Positions 15,422 to 23,648 of a stretch of DNA of 64,000 nt are shown piece by piece. The translations under genes were made by a program, and so were the position numbers. Below the pieces are notes generated by a model that did not search any database, had not been told where the DNA came from, and saw nothing but the letters and a program-made list of their open reading frames with translations. Positions within the stretch are counted from its first letter, which is position 1; every line of letters begins with the position of its first letter. The DNA is from Salinibacterium xinjiangense (GTDB lineage Bacteria; Actinomycetota; Actinomycetes; Actinomycetales; Microbacteriaceae): positions 372,001-436,000 of the forward strand of contig NZ_BMLC01000002.1 in assembly GCF_014645015.1 (NCBI RefSeq). Reading direction: 5' to 3'.

Positions 15422-16111
15422 CTACAACTGAGGTCGTTCGGTTTGCGGTTTAGTTCCTCGGCGCTGTAGTTCGCTCACCCACGATTTCTTCACTGAGGAG
15501 ATGAGCTTCTGGTCCGCTTTCGACAGCTTGACGATGGTTCCGATCAGGTCGAATGCCTCGCCGATCATGACGGGCAGCTGCTGAATGTCGACCGTGGAGG
15601 CCCGATCGAGAACCTCCGCAGCAGCCGCGGGGTCGACACCCTCAAGCTTCAACAGCGCGAGAATCTCGCGGGCATCCTTCTGGCCCTTCTCCGAGAAGTG
15701 TCGGTCAAGGAGCGCCGCCATCTTGGTGGCGATGTGGGCTTCGAGCCGCAGGAGTGTCCACTTTTCGAACGAGAGCTCGTCGGGGTATTCGGCGAGCACC
15801 TCGACCTTCAATCGCAGTTTGCCGCCGAGCTGGGATTCATACGGCAGGTAAATATCGAGGTGCACGTCGTCGATCGTCGCCCGCAGTTTTCGCCCCTGAT
15901 GGTTGTTGCTGGGGGAGAGGTCAGTCATCAGCTGCTCGAGTTTGTGGCGGCTCTCCTGCGAAGTGATCAAGTCGATGTCGAGACTGATCTCGCCGCCGAC
16001 GCGCACGAAGGTCGCCCATCCGCCGATGAGGATCGATGGTTCGAGGTCGTGACCGAGCCGGTCGACCAAAGCACGGATGACTCCGCTCTCGTCCTCGTAG
16101 AGGTTAGGCAC
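15422..16111 (-). CDS. AbiEii-type nucleotidyltransferase toxin
   Basis: 229 residues from a GTG at 16111 that overlaps the antitoxin stop (GTGCCTAA). The nucleotidyltransferase motif is clear: ILIGGWATFVR (about 25-35), then GEISLDIDLI, with the D-x-D metal ligands. A third acidic strand follows in DDVHLDIYLPY, with AHIATKMAALLDRHFSEKGQKDAREILAL, a typical AbiEii/DUF1814 helical region. Family members are type IV toxin-antitoxin toxins that transfer nucleotides to tRNA and block growth on phage infection. The upstream HTH protein is the cognate antitoxin. Two decayed relatives lie at 17.8-18.6 kb and 26.1-26.7 kb. Confidence 0.82.
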   Translation of the reverse strand: MPNLYEDESGVIRALVDRLGHDLEPSILIGGWATFVRVGGEISLDIDLITSQESRHKLEQLMTDLSPSNNHQGRKLRATIDDVHLDIYLPYESQLGGKLRLKVEVLAEYPDELSFEKWTLLRLEAHIATKMAALLDRHFSEKGQKDAREILALLKLEGVDPAAAAEVLDRASTVDIQQLPVMIGEAFDLIGTIVKLSKADQKLISSVKKSWVSELQRRGTKPQTERPQL

Positions 16112-16715
16112 TGGTTCGCTGTTCCCAGTCGGCGTCGGCGAATAGCTTTGCCTTGAGGGCGCGGGTGAACTCGGCTGCCTGCCATCCGGGGCTCGCCCAC
16201 AGGTCGGCGTAGGTTTGTGCGAGGCTGGCGTATCCGGACTTCCAGGTGCGCGCCGCCAGCGGATCTTCGGCCAGGATGATGACCTCGTCTCCCGTGGGGA
16301 AGTCATTCTGCGACAGGGCACGGCTCGTGTAGACGATCCGCCGGCCGAGGTCGGCGACGGTGTTTCGTCCGCCGAGGTAGTGCACGGCGGCAGTGGTGCC
16401 ACTGAGCGCATAGTCGACCTCATCGTCATCGAGAAGTTCTTGGGCGGCGGGCAAGGTTGTGGAGACCATGGTGTCGGCGCGGAGGTTGCGGTGGGCCGCG
16501 AAGGCTTCGAGGAGCTTCTCGGGCGAGACGACTGTGTAGCCGCGGCGCGAGTTCGGGCGGACGGCACCAATGTCGACGAGTCGCCCGAGAGCCTGGTGGG
16601 TGGTGGAGGGCGCAACCGATGCAGCATCCGCGATGTCGCCGATGCTGTTCCAGTCGCGCTGTCCTTTTAGTGCGGCGTCTGCCAAAGTGCGCCAGACTAT
16701 CTCCACGTTCTTCAT
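16104..16715 (-). CDS. AbiEi-type antitoxin / autoregulator
   Basis: 203 residues from the ATG at 16715 (MKNVEIVW); an upstream extension in the same frame runs through the operator and is not protein-like. The N-terminus is a winged helix (DWNSIGDIADAASVAPSTTH, QALGRLVDIGAVRPN). The rest (SGTTAAVHYLGGRNTVADLG, RRIVYTSR, EVIILAEDPLAA) fits the C-terminal antitoxin domain of AbiEi-like proteins. It should neutralise the adjacent AbiEii and repress its own promoter. A perfect 10-bp inverted repeat lies 20-55 bp upstream. It overlaps the toxin start by 8 bp, which couples their synthesis. Confidence 0.78.
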   Translation of the reverse strand: MKNVEIVWRTLADAALKGQRDWNSIGDIADAASVAPSTTHQALGRLVDIGAVRPNSRRGYTVVSPEKLLEAFAAHRNLRADTMVSTTLPAAQELLDDDEVDYALSGTTAAVHYLGGRNTVADLGRRIVYTSRALSQNDFPTGDEVIILAEDPLAARTWKSGYASLAQTYADLWASPGWQAAEFTRALKAKLFADADWEQRTSA

Positions 16716-16735
16716 CGCACCATGCTCGCAGATTT

Positions 16736-16771
16736 CATATAAATATGGAAACAGGTATCCGTATTTATATG
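16736..16771. promoter_or_regulatory. Inverted repeat, probable AbiEi operator
   Basis: CATATAAATA (16736-16745) and TATTTATATG (16762-16771) are perfect inverse complements. The inner bases GGA/TCC extend the symmetry with one mismatch. It lies 20-55 bp upstream of the AbiEi ATG (minus strand), covering the expected promoter. AbiEi antitoxins are known to repress through inverted repeats in this position. Copy 3 of the locus (26506-26568) keeps a degenerate version. Confidence 0.6.
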
Positions 16772-16789
16772 GATAGAAGGGAACGTGGC

Positions 16790-16935
16790 TTGCCCACCGT
16801 TTGCCCACAACTGTGGGCAAACCAACCAGAACGAACGCCGCCGCATTCAACGAACAACGCCGGATTTCCGGGGATGTTGAGCCAGTTCCGCGTGATCAAA
16901 GCGCTGCGAATGGGGTTAGAGTCCCTCCAGGGGCA
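16790..16935 (+). repeat. Att-like copy D with TTGCCCAC repeats
   Basis: The 20-mer TTGCCCACCGTTTGCCCACA (16790-16809) is shared exactly with 10637-10656. A 10-bp-arm palindrome of TTTGCCCACA follows at 16800-16821. The tRNA-end-like core GAGTCCCTCCAGGGGCA is at 16919-16935. The stretch 16860-16930 also aligns with 26650-26715 (TTCCGxGGATGTTGAG, CCGCGTGxTCAAAG). Confidence 0.6.
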
Positions 16936-17148
16936 TTTCGAATCCCTGGCAAAATCCTGTCATGAACAGTGGGCACTTTCGCGGGATGCGGCGGACAATG
17001 AAGTCAGCTTGCCCACAACAAAACGCACATCGCCGAATTTTCGAGGTCCTTGACCATGGTTTGCCCCTATCCCCCGAAGATTCGCGTCTGAGGCTCGTGG
17101 GTCTGTGACTGGAGGAGCGGCCAATAAGGGCGGGTCGCTAGAATCGGC

Positions 17149-17866
17149 GTGGCGCGCGGATGGGCCACATCCCTTGGTGCGGCTGGAGGTGATCGAGCGT
17201 TGGATGCCCTTCCGATTGTGCTGCGATTGCCCTTCCGAGGTCGGTGGATTGTGCAGAACAGCCCCGCGAACCGCATTCCTAGCCATGGCACTCACCTGTT
17301 CGGAACGACCTACGCGATTGACTTCGTCGCTGTCGACAGACGCGGGCTTTCGGCAAAGCGAGGCTGGCGTTCGGTGTTCTCGACGGAGCCCCCGCAGTCG
17401 TTTGTCGGGTTCGGCGCACCAATCCTCGCGCCGGCATCGGGCAAAGTTGTTTCCGTAGTCGACGGCGAATTGGATCACGAGGCCCGCCGCTCGCAGCTGT
17501 CGCTCATTGCCTACGCCTTCTCTCAAGCTCGGCGGGTGCGTGAGGGTGCGCGCGCGATCGCAGGCAATTATGTGGTCATTGCAATGGGGCCGGCAGGACC
17601 ATTTGTGCTCATCGCTCACCTTCAACGCGGATCGGTGTGCGTCGCGGTCGGTTCGCGGGTAGACGCGGGTAGACGCGGGCCGGGCGATTGGATCCTGCGG
17701 AAACTCGGGGAACAGCACGGAGACTCATGTGCATCTTCAAGTCACGGACTCAACTGCGTGGGAGACCGCTCGGGGCTTGCCGATCATATTTGAGCGCAGT
17801 CCCATCAACGGTGCCAGCTGGCTACCGAGGAACGGCGAGGTCTTCGACGCCGTCAAGGTTGAGTAG
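17149..17866 (+). pseudogene. M23-family (LytM-type) metallopeptidase broken by a 10-bp tandem duplication
   Basis: From a GTG at 17149 the frame gives FRGRWIVQNSPANRIPSHGT, HLFGTTYAIDFV (the H-x(n)-D zinc ligands), ILAPASGKVVSVVDGE and GNYVVIAMG, a cytoplasmic-looking M23 peptidase without signal peptide. After GSRVDAG the frame goes wrong and stops at 17793. The cause is visible: AGACGCGGGT occurs twice in tandem (17661-17680). Removing one copy restores GRAIGSCGNSGNSTETHVHL, QVTDSTAWETARGLPIIFER and a stop at 17864-17866. The restored part includes the HVH catalytic motif. As written the protein lacks the second metal site. The 3' end runs into the AbiEii remnant on the other strand. Confidence 0.8.
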
Positions 17867-18320
17867 AGCGAGAATCTCGCGGGCATCCTTTTGCCTTTCT
17901 CGGAGAAGTGGCGGTCAAGCAGAGCCGCCATCGTGGTGGCAATATGCGCCTCGAGCCGCATGAGCGTCCACTTCTCGAACGAAAGTTCGTCGGGATATTC
18001 CGCGAGCACCTCGATCCTGAGGCGAGGGTTGCTGCCGAGTTGGGACTCGAAAGACAGGTAGATGTCGAGGTGCACGTCGTCGATCATCGCCCGCAACTTC
18101 CGGCCCTGTGGTTGTTGCTGGGAAAGAGGTCAGTCATCAGTTGGTCGGGCTTGTGGCGACTCTCTGGGCAGTGATGAGGTCGATGTCGAGGCAAATTTCC
18201 CCACAATACGCACGAACGTCGCGCACCCACCGAGAAGGACCGACAACTAGAGGTCGTGTGCGAGTCAGTCGACGAGAGCACGGATAATTCCGCTCCCGTC
18301 TTCGTGGAGGATAGACAGTG
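17850..18320 (-). pseudogene. Decayed AbiEii-like toxin (copy 2)
   Basis: On the minus strand the pieces read IIRALVD, then DDVHLDIYLSFESQLGS, then VLAEYPDELSFEKWTLMRLE and AHIATTMAALLDRHFSEKGK. They are colinear with the intact toxin at 15422-16111 at high similarity. At least three frame breaks are present (around 18240, 18130 and 17900), and the C-terminal third is replaced by the end of the M23 gene. Not functional. Confidence 0.75.
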
Positions 18321-18610
18321 GTCCGCTGCTCCCAATCCCTGTCCGCGAACAGTTTCGCCTTAAATGCGCGCATGAGCTCGGCTGCCTACCAGCCTGGGCT
18401 CGCCCGCAGATCTGCATCGGTCTGCGCGAGGCTGGAAAATCGGGACTTTCAGGTGCGTGCAGCCGCCGGATCTTCCCGGAGGAAAATGACCTCGTCTTCG
18501 TCTTGTAAGTCAGCCTGAGAGAGCACGCAGGTTGTGTAGGCAATACGACGGCCAAGGTTCGTGATGGTGTTGCCGCCACCTGGTCGAATGGTCGACGTGG
18601 CACCACGACA
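18312..18610 (-). pseudogene. Decayed AbiEi-like antitoxin, C-terminal part (copy 2)
   Basis: The minus strand reads FKAKLFADRDWEQRT and, in another frame, QICGRAQAG and RTLAVVLPTQ-type pieces. They are colinear with the intact AbiEi from the GGRNTVADLG region to the C-terminus. The N-terminal winged helix is absent: similarity stops near 18610, just before the ROK regulator region. Confidence 0.6.
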
Positions 18611-18678
18611 ACGTCGGGGAGTGGGAAGCGATGGCCGCGAATAGGAATCACCGATACCGACACTTGCGGCAACTTAGA

Positions 18679-18701
18679 TTACGAGTTACGGTAAGTCGTA
18701 A
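18679..18701. promoter_or_regulatory. Palindrome upstream of ROK gene, candidate operator
   Basis: TTACGA (18679-18684) and TCGTAA (18696-18701) are inverse complements; flanking TTA/TAA extend the symmetry to about 32 bp. It ends 49 bp before the ROK regulator start, where an autoregulatory or operon operator is expected. No binding evidence beyond symmetry and position. Confidence 0.4.
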
Positions 18702-18750
18702 ATTAACCCTTGCGATAGTGAAGGGTGAAGCCCACTAACGGATCTGGACA

Positions 18751-19974
18751 ATGGCTACCACCGACTCGACGACAAGAAACCTGCGCAGACGCAACCGCTC
18801 CGCAGTGCTGCGAGAGTTGCTTCGCAACGGCGAGACCACGCGCGGCCAGCTCGCCGGTGCACTCTCGTTGTCACCCGCGACGGTGACTAACGTCATAGCC
18901 GACCTGATGGCCGAGGGACTCGCCCACGAGACAGGCAGTCTGCCCTCTGATGGCGGTCGCCCGACAACTACCCTTTCGATTCGCCCAGAGGGCGCGTTCT
19001 TCATCGGCGCCGATGTCGGAGAACAAGGAGTGACCGTCGAGGTGCTCGACCTTGCTCTCATGCAGCGCTCAAAGGTCTTCCGCGATGTGTCTTCGCGTAG
19101 CGTCGGCCCCACCGAACTGTCTGAGGCGCTCTACGCGGCCATCGACGAAGCGGTGCTCGCCGCGGGTTCTCCAGCCAACATCTACGGGGTGGGCCTCGGC
19201 ATGCCGGGCATCGTCGAGTCCAGTACAGAGCTCGACGAGGCGCGCACGATCACGATCTACGCGCAGAGCCTCAACTGGCCGCCGACGCGCCTCGACGCCA
19301 TCTACGGCCGTGCTGACATTCCCATCTTCGCTGACAACGGGGCGAAAACCCTTGCCACGGCCGAGGCCTGGTTCGGTGCGGCGAAGGATGTCACCGATGG
19401 CGTCGTCGCATTGCTTGGCCGTGGCATTGGCCTTGGCATCATCAGCGACGGCCGACTTTTGCAGGGCACGGCGAGCAGCGCGGGGGAGTGGGGACACACC
19501 AAGGTCACTCTCGGCGGCCCCTTGTGCAACTGCGGCAGCCGCGGCTGCCTCGAGGCTTACGTCGGTGGTGGCGGCATCGCGCGCCGCTGGCGCGAAGCCG
19601 GAGCCGACCCGTCAGCAAACGAGGAACTCGCACTGACCGAGCTGCTGGCCGCGGTTTCACGAGGTGACGCCGTAGCGACACGAGTGCTCGACGAGAGTGT
19701 TGAGATCCTTGGGCTCGGCTTGAGCAACCTCGTCAACCTCATGAACCCAGAGCGCATTGTGCTCGGGGGTTGGGCGGGCCTACAGCTGGCCAGTACGCAC
19801 TTAGCCGAGATTGCCGATGCGACGCGAGGGTTCTCGCTCAAGCGCCCTGCGGCCCAGTTCGACCTCGTTCCATCCAAGATCGGCCGTGACGGCATTGCTC
19901 TCGGTGCGGCCCTGTTGGCGGTAGAGAAGCTCGTCGAGACGCCCCTCGTCAAGATACTGGCGGCATCAGAATGA
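18751..19974 (+). CDS. ROK-family transcriptional regulator of beta-glucoside operon
   Basis: 407 residues. The N-terminal winged helix (NLRRRNRSAVLRELLRNGET, TRGQLAGALSLSPATVTNVI, then SDGGRPTT) is followed by a ROK sugar-kinase-like domain. This has FIGADVGEQGVTVEV, the DNGAKTLATAEAWFG region, GRGIGLGI and the zinc motif CNCGSRGCLEAY (about 258-269). Regulators of this type (NagC, Mlc, CelR-like) bind DNA and release it on binding a sugar or sugar phosphate. The stop overlaps the start of the GH1 gene (ATGA), so it is the first gene of the operon and probably controls it together with the palindrome at 18679-18701. Confidence 0.88.
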   Translation: MATTDSTTRNLRRRNRSAVLRELLRNGETTRGQLAGALSLSPATVTNVIADLMAEGLAHETGSLPSDGGRPTTTLSIRPEGAFFIGADVGEQGVTVEVLDLALMQRSKVFRDVSSRSVGPTELSEALYAAIDEAVLAAGSPANIYGVGLGMPGIVESSTELDEARTITIYAQSLNWPPTRLDAIYGRADIPIFADNGAKTLATAEAWFGAAKDVTDGVVALLGRGIGLGIISDGRLLQGTASSAGEWGHTKVTLGGPLCNCGSRGCLEAYVGGGGIARRWREAGADPSANEELALTELLAAVSRGDAVATRVLDESVEILGLGLSNLVNLMNPERIVLGGWAGLQLASTHLAEIADATRGFSLKRPAAQFDLVPSKIGRDGIALGAALLAVEKLVETPLVKILAASE

Positions 19975-21380
19975 CGATCCACGACCTCACTGCTTTTCCG
20001 GCTGGATTCCGCTGGGGCGCCGCGACCGCCGCCTACCAGATCGAGGGTGGGGCAGGCGAAGGCGGCAGAGGCGCGAGTATCTGGGACACCTTCTCGCACA
20101 CACCCGGACTTGTGCTCAACGGAGACAACGGGGACATTGCCGTCGACCACTACCACCGATGGCCTGCCGACCTGGACCTCATGGTCGAACTCGGCATCAA
20201 GCACTACCGACTCTCGCTCTCGTGGCCTCGACTGCAGCCGACCGGCGCCGGCGAGCTCAACCCTGAAGGTGTCGCGTTCTACCGCGACCTGCTCGACGGG
20301 ATGCGAGCGCGCGGCATCGAGCCTCTTGTAACGCTCTATCACTGGGATCTTCCGCAGGCACTGGAAGACGAGGGCGGCTGGGCGAACCGCGACACCGCCT
20401 ATCGCTTTGCCGAGTACGCCTCCCGCGTCATCGCAGAGCTCGGATTGCTCGCCACCGACTGGATCACCATCAACGAGCCGTGGTGTATTTCCTTTCTCGG
20501 CTACGGCTACGGTGTGCACGCCCCCGGCAAGAGAAACACGCGGCTGGCGGTTGCTGCTGCGCATCACGTCAACCTGGCGCACGGGCTCGCGCTCGCGGCA
20601 ATCCGCCTGATCAATCCAGCGCTGCGGGTCAGCAACTCAAACCTCGTAACCGACATAGTGCCCGCGACTGACTCTGACGACGACGCCGCCGCGGTGCTGC
20701 GCCTCGACGCGATGAACAATCGCATCTTTCTCGACCCCGTCTACCACGGCTCGTACTCGGCCGCCGTGCACGAGCTCTTTGATGAGTACGGGCTTGCAGA
20801 GCTGATCCACGACGGCGATCTCGAGTTGATCGGCGCCCCGGTCGACTTCATGGGGCTCAACCATTACCAGCGCGTCGTGGTGAGTGCGAGCGAGGATGGC
20901 GGGTATCTGAAACTCACCGAGACGCCAGCGGAGCCAGCCACGACATCCTTCGGGTGGAGTGTTGAGCCTGACTCGCTGCGCTCGGTGCTTAGGCGTATCT
21001 CGAGCGAGTTCACCACTTTGCCTATCTATGTGACAGAGAACGGCGCGAGTTACGACGACTACGCGGACCCAAACGGATCAGTCAACGACTGGCCCCGCGT
21101 CGAATACTTCAGCGGCTACCTCGCCGCTGCCGCAGAGGCAATCCGTGAGGGGGTGAACCTTCAGGGTTACTACGCCTGGTCCTTTCTCGACAACTTCGAG
21201 TGGGCCGAGGGCTATAGCAAGCGATTCGGTCTCGTCTACGTCGATTATCCGACCCAGAAGCGAATCCCCAAGCAGAGCGCTCTCTGGTATCGGCAGCTCA
21301 TCGCCGATCACGAGGATGCGACAGCATCAGCCGTCGCAGCTATCCAACAAAAAATGCGGGAGCCCCTGCGCGAACAGTGA
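19971..21380 (+). CDS. GH1 beta-glucosidase
   Basis: 469 residues with family GH1 signatures: FRWGAATAAYQIEGGAGEGG at the N-terminus, the acid/base glutamate in TINEPW (about E168) and the nucleophile in YVTENGASYDD (about E355). C-terminal YYAWSFLDNFEWAEGYSKRF and GLVYVDY complete the family pattern. Length is normal. No signal peptide, so it hydrolyses imported cellobiose or other beta-glucosides inside the cell. It is coupled to the ROK regulator (4-bp overlap) and precedes the ABC transporter genes. Confidence 0.93.
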   Translation: MTIHDLTAFPAGFRWGAATAAYQIEGGAGEGGRGASIWDTFSHTPGLVLNGDNGDIAVDHYHRWPADLDLMVELGIKHYRLSLSWPRLQPTGAGELNPEGVAFYRDLLDGMRARGIEPLVTLYHWDLPQALEDEGGWANRDTAYRFAEYASRVIAELGLLATDWITINEPWCISFLGYGYGVHAPGKRNTRLAVAAAHHVNLAHGLALAAIRLINPALRVSNSNLVTDIVPATDSDDDAAAVLRLDAMNNRIFLDPVYHGSYSAAVHELFDEYGLAELIHDGDLELIGAPVDFMGLNHYQRVVVSASEDGGYLKLTETPAEPATTSFGWSVEPDSLRSVLRRISSEFTTLPIYVTENGASYDDYADPNGSVNDWPRVEYFSGYLAAAAEAIREGVNLQGYYAWSFLDNFEWAEGYSKRFGLVYVDYPTQKRIPKQSALWYRQLIADHEDATASAVAAIQQKMREPLREQ

Positions 21381-21426
21381 CTCCGCTCCAATCCCCGTCC
21401 GCAATGCATCAAGAATAGGAAACTCA

Positions 21427-22668
21427 ATGAAGAGGATACTCGTCAGGGCCGTCGCGCCACTGGCTATCGTCGGGCTGGCCGTTGGCCTGGCCGGCTGCAG
21501 CACCGGAGCGCCGGCAGCAGAGGTAACCGGTCCACTCACCGTCTGGATAATGGGTGACTCAGGTACCAACTTCGAGTCGCTCGTGGCCCCCTACGTCAAA
21601 GAATCCGGCCAGGAAGTCGAGGTCGTCGCAATCCCGTGGGACTCGATCGACGAGAAGCTCACGACCGCCGTCGCATCGGGTGATGGACCCGACCTCATTC
21701 AGGTCGGCCTGAGCAAGCTGCGCACCTTTGCGGATGCCGGCGCGCTGATGCCACTCAACGACGAAATTGCCGACCACCCGGGCCTCGACCCCGCGAACTT
21801 CCCTTCCGGGGTTGCGAGTTCGGTCGGTGACAGCCAGGTGACCGTGCCGTGGGTGGCCGACACCCGCGTGCTGTTCTACCGCACCGATATCCTCGCTGAG
21901 GCAGGAATCGACGCTCCTCCCACCACGTGGGACCAGCTTCGTAAAGACGCGAAGGTTCTGGCCAGTCGCGGCGAAGGCCAGTACGGCTACTACATCCCAC
22001 AGTGGGACAGCCCCCTGCCGCTCGAGATCACCTGGAGCTACGGCGGCGACGTCGTCGACGGCGATGGCAACATTGACTTCGACACGCAGGCCTTCAACGC
22101 TGCAGTCGACACCTACCTCGGTCTCTACGCAGACGGAAGTGTTCCGGTCAACGGCGACTTCGACCAGACCCAGGGCTTCATCAGCGGGATCACCCCGATG
22201 CTCATGAGCGGCCCGTACCTGGCCGGCGGCATCGCCAGCGCTGCGCCGGAGCTCGAGGGCAAGTGGGACATCACGACGATTCCTGCCGGTGTCGACGGCG
22301 AAGCAACCTCCCTGTTCGCCGGATCCAACCTCGGCGTCTGGTTCAACACCGACCAGAAGACCGCGTCGCTCGACCTGCTCGAGTACCTGTCCTCGGTCGA
22401 GGCCCAGCTCAGCTGGTACTCGATCAATGGCGAGCTGCCGGCTCTCTCCGCGGCGCTCGAGGATAGCTCGCTCACGAGCGACAAGCTCGTCGCGATCTAC
22501 ACGGAGCAGCTTGCAAGCTCGAAGTCGCTGCCGCTCGTCGCCAACTGGGACGGTGGAACTGGCGCAGACCTGCTCGCCGCCCTCAACGCCGTCGCCCTCA
22601 CCGGCGCTGACAAGGACAGCACCCTCAAGGCGTTCTTCGACGCCACGAAGGGTGCGCCGACCAACTAG
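21427..22668 (+). CDS. Sugar ABC transporter substrate-binding lipoprotein (cluster of MalE type)
   Basis: 413 residues from the ATG at 21427, with AGGAA 5-9 bases upstream; the frame extends further up but only this start gives a signal peptide. KRILVRAVAPLAIVGLAVGL-AGC is a lipoprotein signal with the lipobox cysteine. The mature part has the bacterial family 1 binding-protein pattern (LTVWIMGDSG, VVAIPWDSIDEKLTTAVASG, DGPDLIQVGLS). It is anchored outside the membrane and delivers sugar to the two permeases. Between GH1 and permease genes, beta-glucosides such as cellobiose are the likely ligand. The ATPase is not encoded here, so a shared MsiK-type ATPase elsewhere is needed. Confidence 0.88.
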   Translation: MKRILVRAVAPLAIVGLAVGLAGCSTGAPAAEVTGPLTVWIMGDSGTNFESLVAPYVKESGQEVEVVAIPWDSIDEKLTTAVASGDGPDLIQVGLSKLRTFADAGALMPLNDEIADHPGLDPANFPSGVASSVGDSQVTVPWVADTRVLFYRTDILAEAGIDAPPTTWDQLRKDAKVLASRGEGQYGYYIPQWDSPLPLEITWSYGGDVVDGDGNIDFDTQAFNAAVDTYLGLYADGSVPVNGDFDQTQGFISGITPMLMSGPYLAGGIASAAPELEGKWDITTIPAGVDGEATSLFAGSNLGVWFNTDQKTASLDLLEYLSSVEAQLSWYSINGELPALSAALEDSSLTSDKLVAIYTEQLASSKSLPLVANWDGGTGADLLAALNAVALTGADKDSTLKAFFDATKGAPTN

Positions 22669-22683
22669 ACAGAACCGATAACT

Positions 22684-22727
22684 CGGGGGTCGTCGCCAGG
22701 CGTCTACAGCGCTGGCGGCGGCCCCCG
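22684..22727 (+). terminator. Strong intra-operon hairpin after the binding-protein gene
   Basis: Bases 22684-22699 pair with 22712-22727 as a 16-bp stem (two G-U pairs), loop 12. There is no T-tract after it. Such hairpins between a binding-protein gene and its permease genes usually protect the upstream mRNA and lower downstream expression. Confidence 0.6.
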
Positions 22728-22769
22728 AACCACGAAGACACGAACGCTGCACAGGAAGGGAGCACGCCG

Positions 22770-23648
22770 ATGAAACGCACACTCACCCCGTACCTCTTCG
22801 TCTCACCAGCGATGCTCTTGCTCGTCGCTTTCGGCATCTTCCCGATTCTCGTCGCTGCGGTCATCAGCACGACGGATATGAACATCTCTGGCTTCGTCAG
22901 GCCGCAGAACATCAAGTTCATTGGCCTCGAAAACTATGTGACGCTGTTCAACGACCCGAAGTTCTGGCAGGCCCTGTGGAACACCGGCGGCTTCGCCGTG
23001 CTCGGTGTTCCGGCCATCGTTGTGCTCTCGCTCGCGGTCGCACTGCTTCTCAACCGCAGCGGCAACGGTTTCTTCCAGACGCTGCGCAGCTTCTACTTCA
23101 TCCCGGCGATCACGGCGATCGTCGCCGTCTCGCTTATCTGGGGCTATCTGTACAACACCCAGTTCGGCTTCTTCAACTACGTGCTCTCGCTCGTCGGGAT
23201 TCCCGAGGTCCAGTGGCTCAGCGACCCGATCCTCTCGAAGTTTTCTGTCGGTTTTGTTGCCGTCTGGCGGGGGATGGGGCTCAACACCATCATTTTTCTC
23301 GCCGCCCTTCAGGGCGTCCCGAAGGAATATCTCGAAGCCGCATCCATCGACGGCGCGGGTGAGTGGCGAAAGACGTTCATGATCACGCTTCCGTTGCTGC
23401 GCTTCGCGATCTTCTTCGTCAGCGTCACAACGACAATCTCGTGGCTGCAGTTTTTCGACGAGCCGTTCGTGCTCACCGACGGCGGTCCACTCGGCGCGAC
23501 GACGTCCGTGTCGATCTTCTTGTACAAAGAGGGCTTTCGGCTCAACCAGTTCGGCTACGCCTCTGCGGGAAGCCTCGTACTCTTCGCGATCATCGCCGTA
23601 ATAACGGTCATTCAGCTAAGACTGAGGAGGGCCGACGATGAGTACTGA
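22770..23648 (+). CDS. Sugar ABC transporter permease (MalF type)
   Basis: 292 residues with six predicted membrane segments (first: PYLFVSPAMLLLVAFGIFPI). The permease EAA loop reads EYLEAASIDGAGEWRKTFMI, followed by TLPLLRF. The start has GGAAGGGA upstream. It overlaps the second permease by 11 bp. Together they form the membrane channel of the importer fed by the lipoprotein upstream. Confidence 0.9.
   Translation: MKRTLTPYLFVSPAMLLLVAFGIFPILVAAVISTTDMNISGFVRPQNIKFIGLENYVTLFNDPKFWQALWNTGGFAVLGVPAIVVLSLAVALLLNRSGNGFFQTLRSFYFIPAITAIVAVSLIWGYLYNTQFGFFNYVLSLVGIPEVQWLSDPILSKFSVGFVAVWRGMGLNTIIFLAALQGVPKEYLEAASIDGAGEWRKTFMITLPLLRFAIFFVSVTTTISWLQFFDEPFVLTDGGPLGATTSVSIFLYKEGFRLNQFGYASAGSLVLFAIIAVITVIQLRLRRADDEY

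Larger units (their letters stand above)
16716..17148. other. AbiE control region and att-like junction
   Basis: Contains the AbiEi operator (16736-16771), the TTGCCCAC inverted and direct repeats (16790-16821) and att-like copy D (16919-16935). Bases 16936-17148 contain one more TTGCCCACAA (about 17009-17018) and no gene. Confidence 0.6.

Noticed and set aside
21559-22782. 407-codon minus frame opposite the sugar-binding protein
   Set aside because: Antisense shadow of a gene with signal peptide, lipobox and family motifs.
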